From the NCBI GenBank assembly GCA_963575745.1, contig CAUYUJ010019876.1, positions 65,001-129,000 of the forward strand: a DNA stretch of 64,000 nt. Reading direction: 5' to 3'. Below are positions 62,460 to 64,000 of the stretch, in pieces. The notes under the pieces were generated by a model, which was not told the origin of the DNA, searched no databases, and saw only the letters and a program-made list of their open reading frames with translations. Origin of the DNA: Prorocentrum cordatum (taxonomy: Eukaryota; Sar; Dinophyceae; Prorocentrales; Prorocentraceae). The translations under genes were made by a program, and so were the position numbers. Numbering within the stretch: position 1 is the first letter of the stretch; each line of letters starts with the position of its first letter.

Positions 62460-63962
62460 ATGGGCACCGAGGAAGTTCGGCTGCCTTCGGCGTCCAGCCA
62501 GGCAGTGGTAGAGAGCTATGTTTCCTGCATGACCTCGCAGCTGCCCGCGCACTTCGCCTTCGCCACACTGGCGCCGTGGAGGTCGCCGCAGCGACCCAGC
62601 AGGCTCGCCGCACCAGACTCTGCGCCTGGGGGCCACTGGGATGCAGAGGCGATCGCGTCCCTGGCGTCCGAGTGCACCAGCTTGCTGGTGCCGTGCATAT
62701 TCAAGACGCGATACGAGAAGCGCGTGCTGAAGGCGCTGTTGGAGCAGCTCGAGCCGCACAGTGGCCTCTGCGTGTTTGTGCTGCAGCTGCTCGAGGTCCC
62801 GGGTGAGATGAGCCGGGAGTACGTGCAGGTGGTCATGGCGCGCCACGACGCGCTCTTGGCCGTCGGTGCCAACGCGGTGGTGTTGGATCCGTGTGACGAT
62901 CCAGATTGGCTGCGCCACAAACTCGATCAAGAGCGGGCTTGGTTGGAAGCGAATGCGAAGCGTGCACATTCTATGGTTGCTCCGAACGACGATTATTACC
63001 ATCGCGTGCTGAAGTATCACCACGAGCTGCTATGGGAGGCCGTCCCCAAAGCTCTGATGCCCGAGTTCGACCCCATCGACCGCAACCTTGTGGAGACGAG
63101 CAACATGGTGGGCGGTCACCAGCTGACCAATCGTTTTGGCGCAAGGAGCGGCACCGTATTGCTTGCCGATCGAAGCGAGTCCGAGAAACTTGTCCTCAAG
63201 GTCTACGAAAAATCGGTCTATGTATCTGCTGAAGACCTGGAGTGCATCGATCGCGAATTGCGCTTCTTGAGGGACATGCTGAGGCATCCGCACATCGTCC
63301 GTTGCAGTAACATGCACCATAGCTTCTCCCGGGTGTACTTGGCCCTCGAGTTTGGGGGCATGCAGAATCTGCACCAGCGCCTCCACGACCAGCCCGGGTA
63401 CCGCCTCGACTTGGAGGATGCTGTGGACTGCGCAATGCAGATAGCAGGAGCGCTGGCCTACTGTCACTCACGGGACGTCGTGCACAGACAAGTGTCTCTG
63501 GAGCACATTGTCGCGGATGACCACTCTGAAAAGCTGTTCTGCCGCTTGGTGGATTTCAACCAGGCGGTGTGCTGCCCTGAGTCGACGCCGTCGGTCACGC
63601 CGTGCGGAGACTTGCCGTGCATCGCCCCAGAGGTGGCTCTGGACGAGTGGTACTTTGCCAAGCCTGCGGACTGCTGGAGCCTCGGGGTGGTGCTCCTCGA
63701 GGCCGCTGGGGGCCTGGGCTCGATGAGGCAGGCGGTCGGCTGGCACGAGGAGGCGGAGCTGGAGCCCACCGCCAGAAGGATCAAGAGCTTCTTCCTCCGC
63801 ACCGGCAGCCATGCTCGCGCACTGGCGGTCATGGGCGGCGTGCGCAGCGAGCCAGTGTTGGCCAAGCTGTCCGCGCTCCTCGAGCCGAGGCCCACGGCTC
63901 GGGCGGCCATGGGCGCCATCGCGCAGTCCTCCGCCTCGGAGGGCCCTGAGGGGCCAGAATGA
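62460..63962 (+). CDS. Protein kinase-like protein (probable pseudokinase), retrogene
   Basis: 500 codons, intronless. The first ATG of the frame is 92 bp after the DinoSL relict; the frame is open upstream into the relict itself. The N-terminal ~170 residues include ARHDALLAVGANAVVLDP, loosely like the end of a response-regulator receiver domain (inference). The kinase domain spans about 220-430: VLKVYEK (Lys247, the VAIK lysine), ELRFLRDMLRHPHIV (alpha-C Glu), HRQVSLEH in place of HRDLKPEN (Gln344 replaces the catalytic Asp), DFN in place of DFG (Asp365 kept), APE ending at Glu391, and DCWSLGVVLLE. Loss of the HRD Asp argues against normal catalysis. The frame is intact, so a function may be retained. 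Only 38 bp of 3' flank are in the window. Confidence 0.85.
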   Translation: MGTEEVRLPSASSQAVVESYVSCMTSQLPAHFAFATLAPWRSPQRPSRLAAPDSAPGGHWDAEAIASLASECTSLLVPCIFKTRYEKRVLKALLEQLEPHSGLCVFVLQLLEVPGEMSREYVQVVMARHDALLAVGANAVVLDPCDDPDWLRHKLDQERAWLEANAKRAHSMVAPNDDYYHRVLKYHHELLWEAVPKALMPEFDPIDRNLVETSNMVGGHQLTNRFGARSGTVLLADRSESEKLVLKVYEKSVYVSAEDLECIDRELRFLRDMLRHPHIVRCSNMHHSFSRVYLALEFGGMQNLHQRLHDQPGYRLDLEDAVDCAMQIAGALAYCHSRDVVHRQVSLEHIVADDHSEKLFCRLVDFNQAVCCPESTPSVTPCGDLPCIAPEVALDEWYFAKPADCWSLGVVLLEAAGGLGSMRQAVGWHEEAELEPTARRIKSFFLRTGSHARALAVMGGVRSEPVLAKLSALLEPRPTARAAMGAIAQSSASEGPEGPE

Positions 63963-64000
63963 GGAAAGGCACCGTGACACCGTGAGTTGAGCCTCGCTCC

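Overview
This is nuclear DNA of a dinoflagellate. The decisive evidence is a full 22-nt match to the dinoflagellate spliced leader (DinoSL) at 62346-62367, just upstream of an intronless protein-kinase-like gene. High GC, very low gene density, a copia-type LTR retrotransposon, a LINE relic and huge amounts of minisatellite DNA fit that assignment. I cannot fix the species from the sequence. No rRNA, tRNA, CRISPR or prokaryotic operon was seen.

Layout: 1-395 is the tail of a 77-bp satellite array. 404-2079 is a mosaic repeat element with recognisable ends. 2086-16151 is a deeply nested block of such elements, holding a 73-bp array, a hexanucleotide array, 50-bp-type arrays and three more copies of the 77-bp satellite element. 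16215-20379 has two further elements, one inserted in a GGTGCTTAACTCACCC-type array, and a TAC microsatellite. 22158-25333 (minus strand) is a dead LINE: zinc finger, reverse transcriptase, and a PD-X13-D restriction-like endonuclease. 26285-26426 is a small TIR element. 27908-28961 is another mosaic element. 29166-39653 is a dead copia retrotransposon with 129-bp LTRs, a PBS, Gag-protease, integrase, RT and RNase H; a 4.5-kb mosaic element sits in it between integrase and RT, and that element itself holds two more insertions. 40-50 kb is simple-sequence DNA with a second TIR element (45688-45849). 50.5-59.7 kb holds an inverted, decayed version of the dispersed repeat and a CTGCCGTGCTCC array split by mosaic elements. 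59.7-62.2 kb is simple sequence. 62346-63962 is the DinoSL-tagged pseudokinase retrogene, the only apparently intact cellular gene.

The main discovery candidate is the mosaic element family. Copies begin CCCGGAAAGGGC-N4-GCCC and end CTTTCCGGGTTCGTGGGTC-(G/C)ATCATG, lie in T-runs, come in two subfamilies whose left and right ends match, carry only minisatellites, and are nested like parentheses. Removing a copy (with a TT duplication) rejoins interrupted satellites and, in one case, rejoins the copia reading frame between integrase and RT. No transposase is visible, so they look non-autonomous. Three unrelated TIR or inverted-end insertions (35646-36668, 26285-26426, 45688-45849) and a 77-bp-satellite element with CCCAACCAT inverted ends suggest that much of this genome's satellite DNA moves as cargo.
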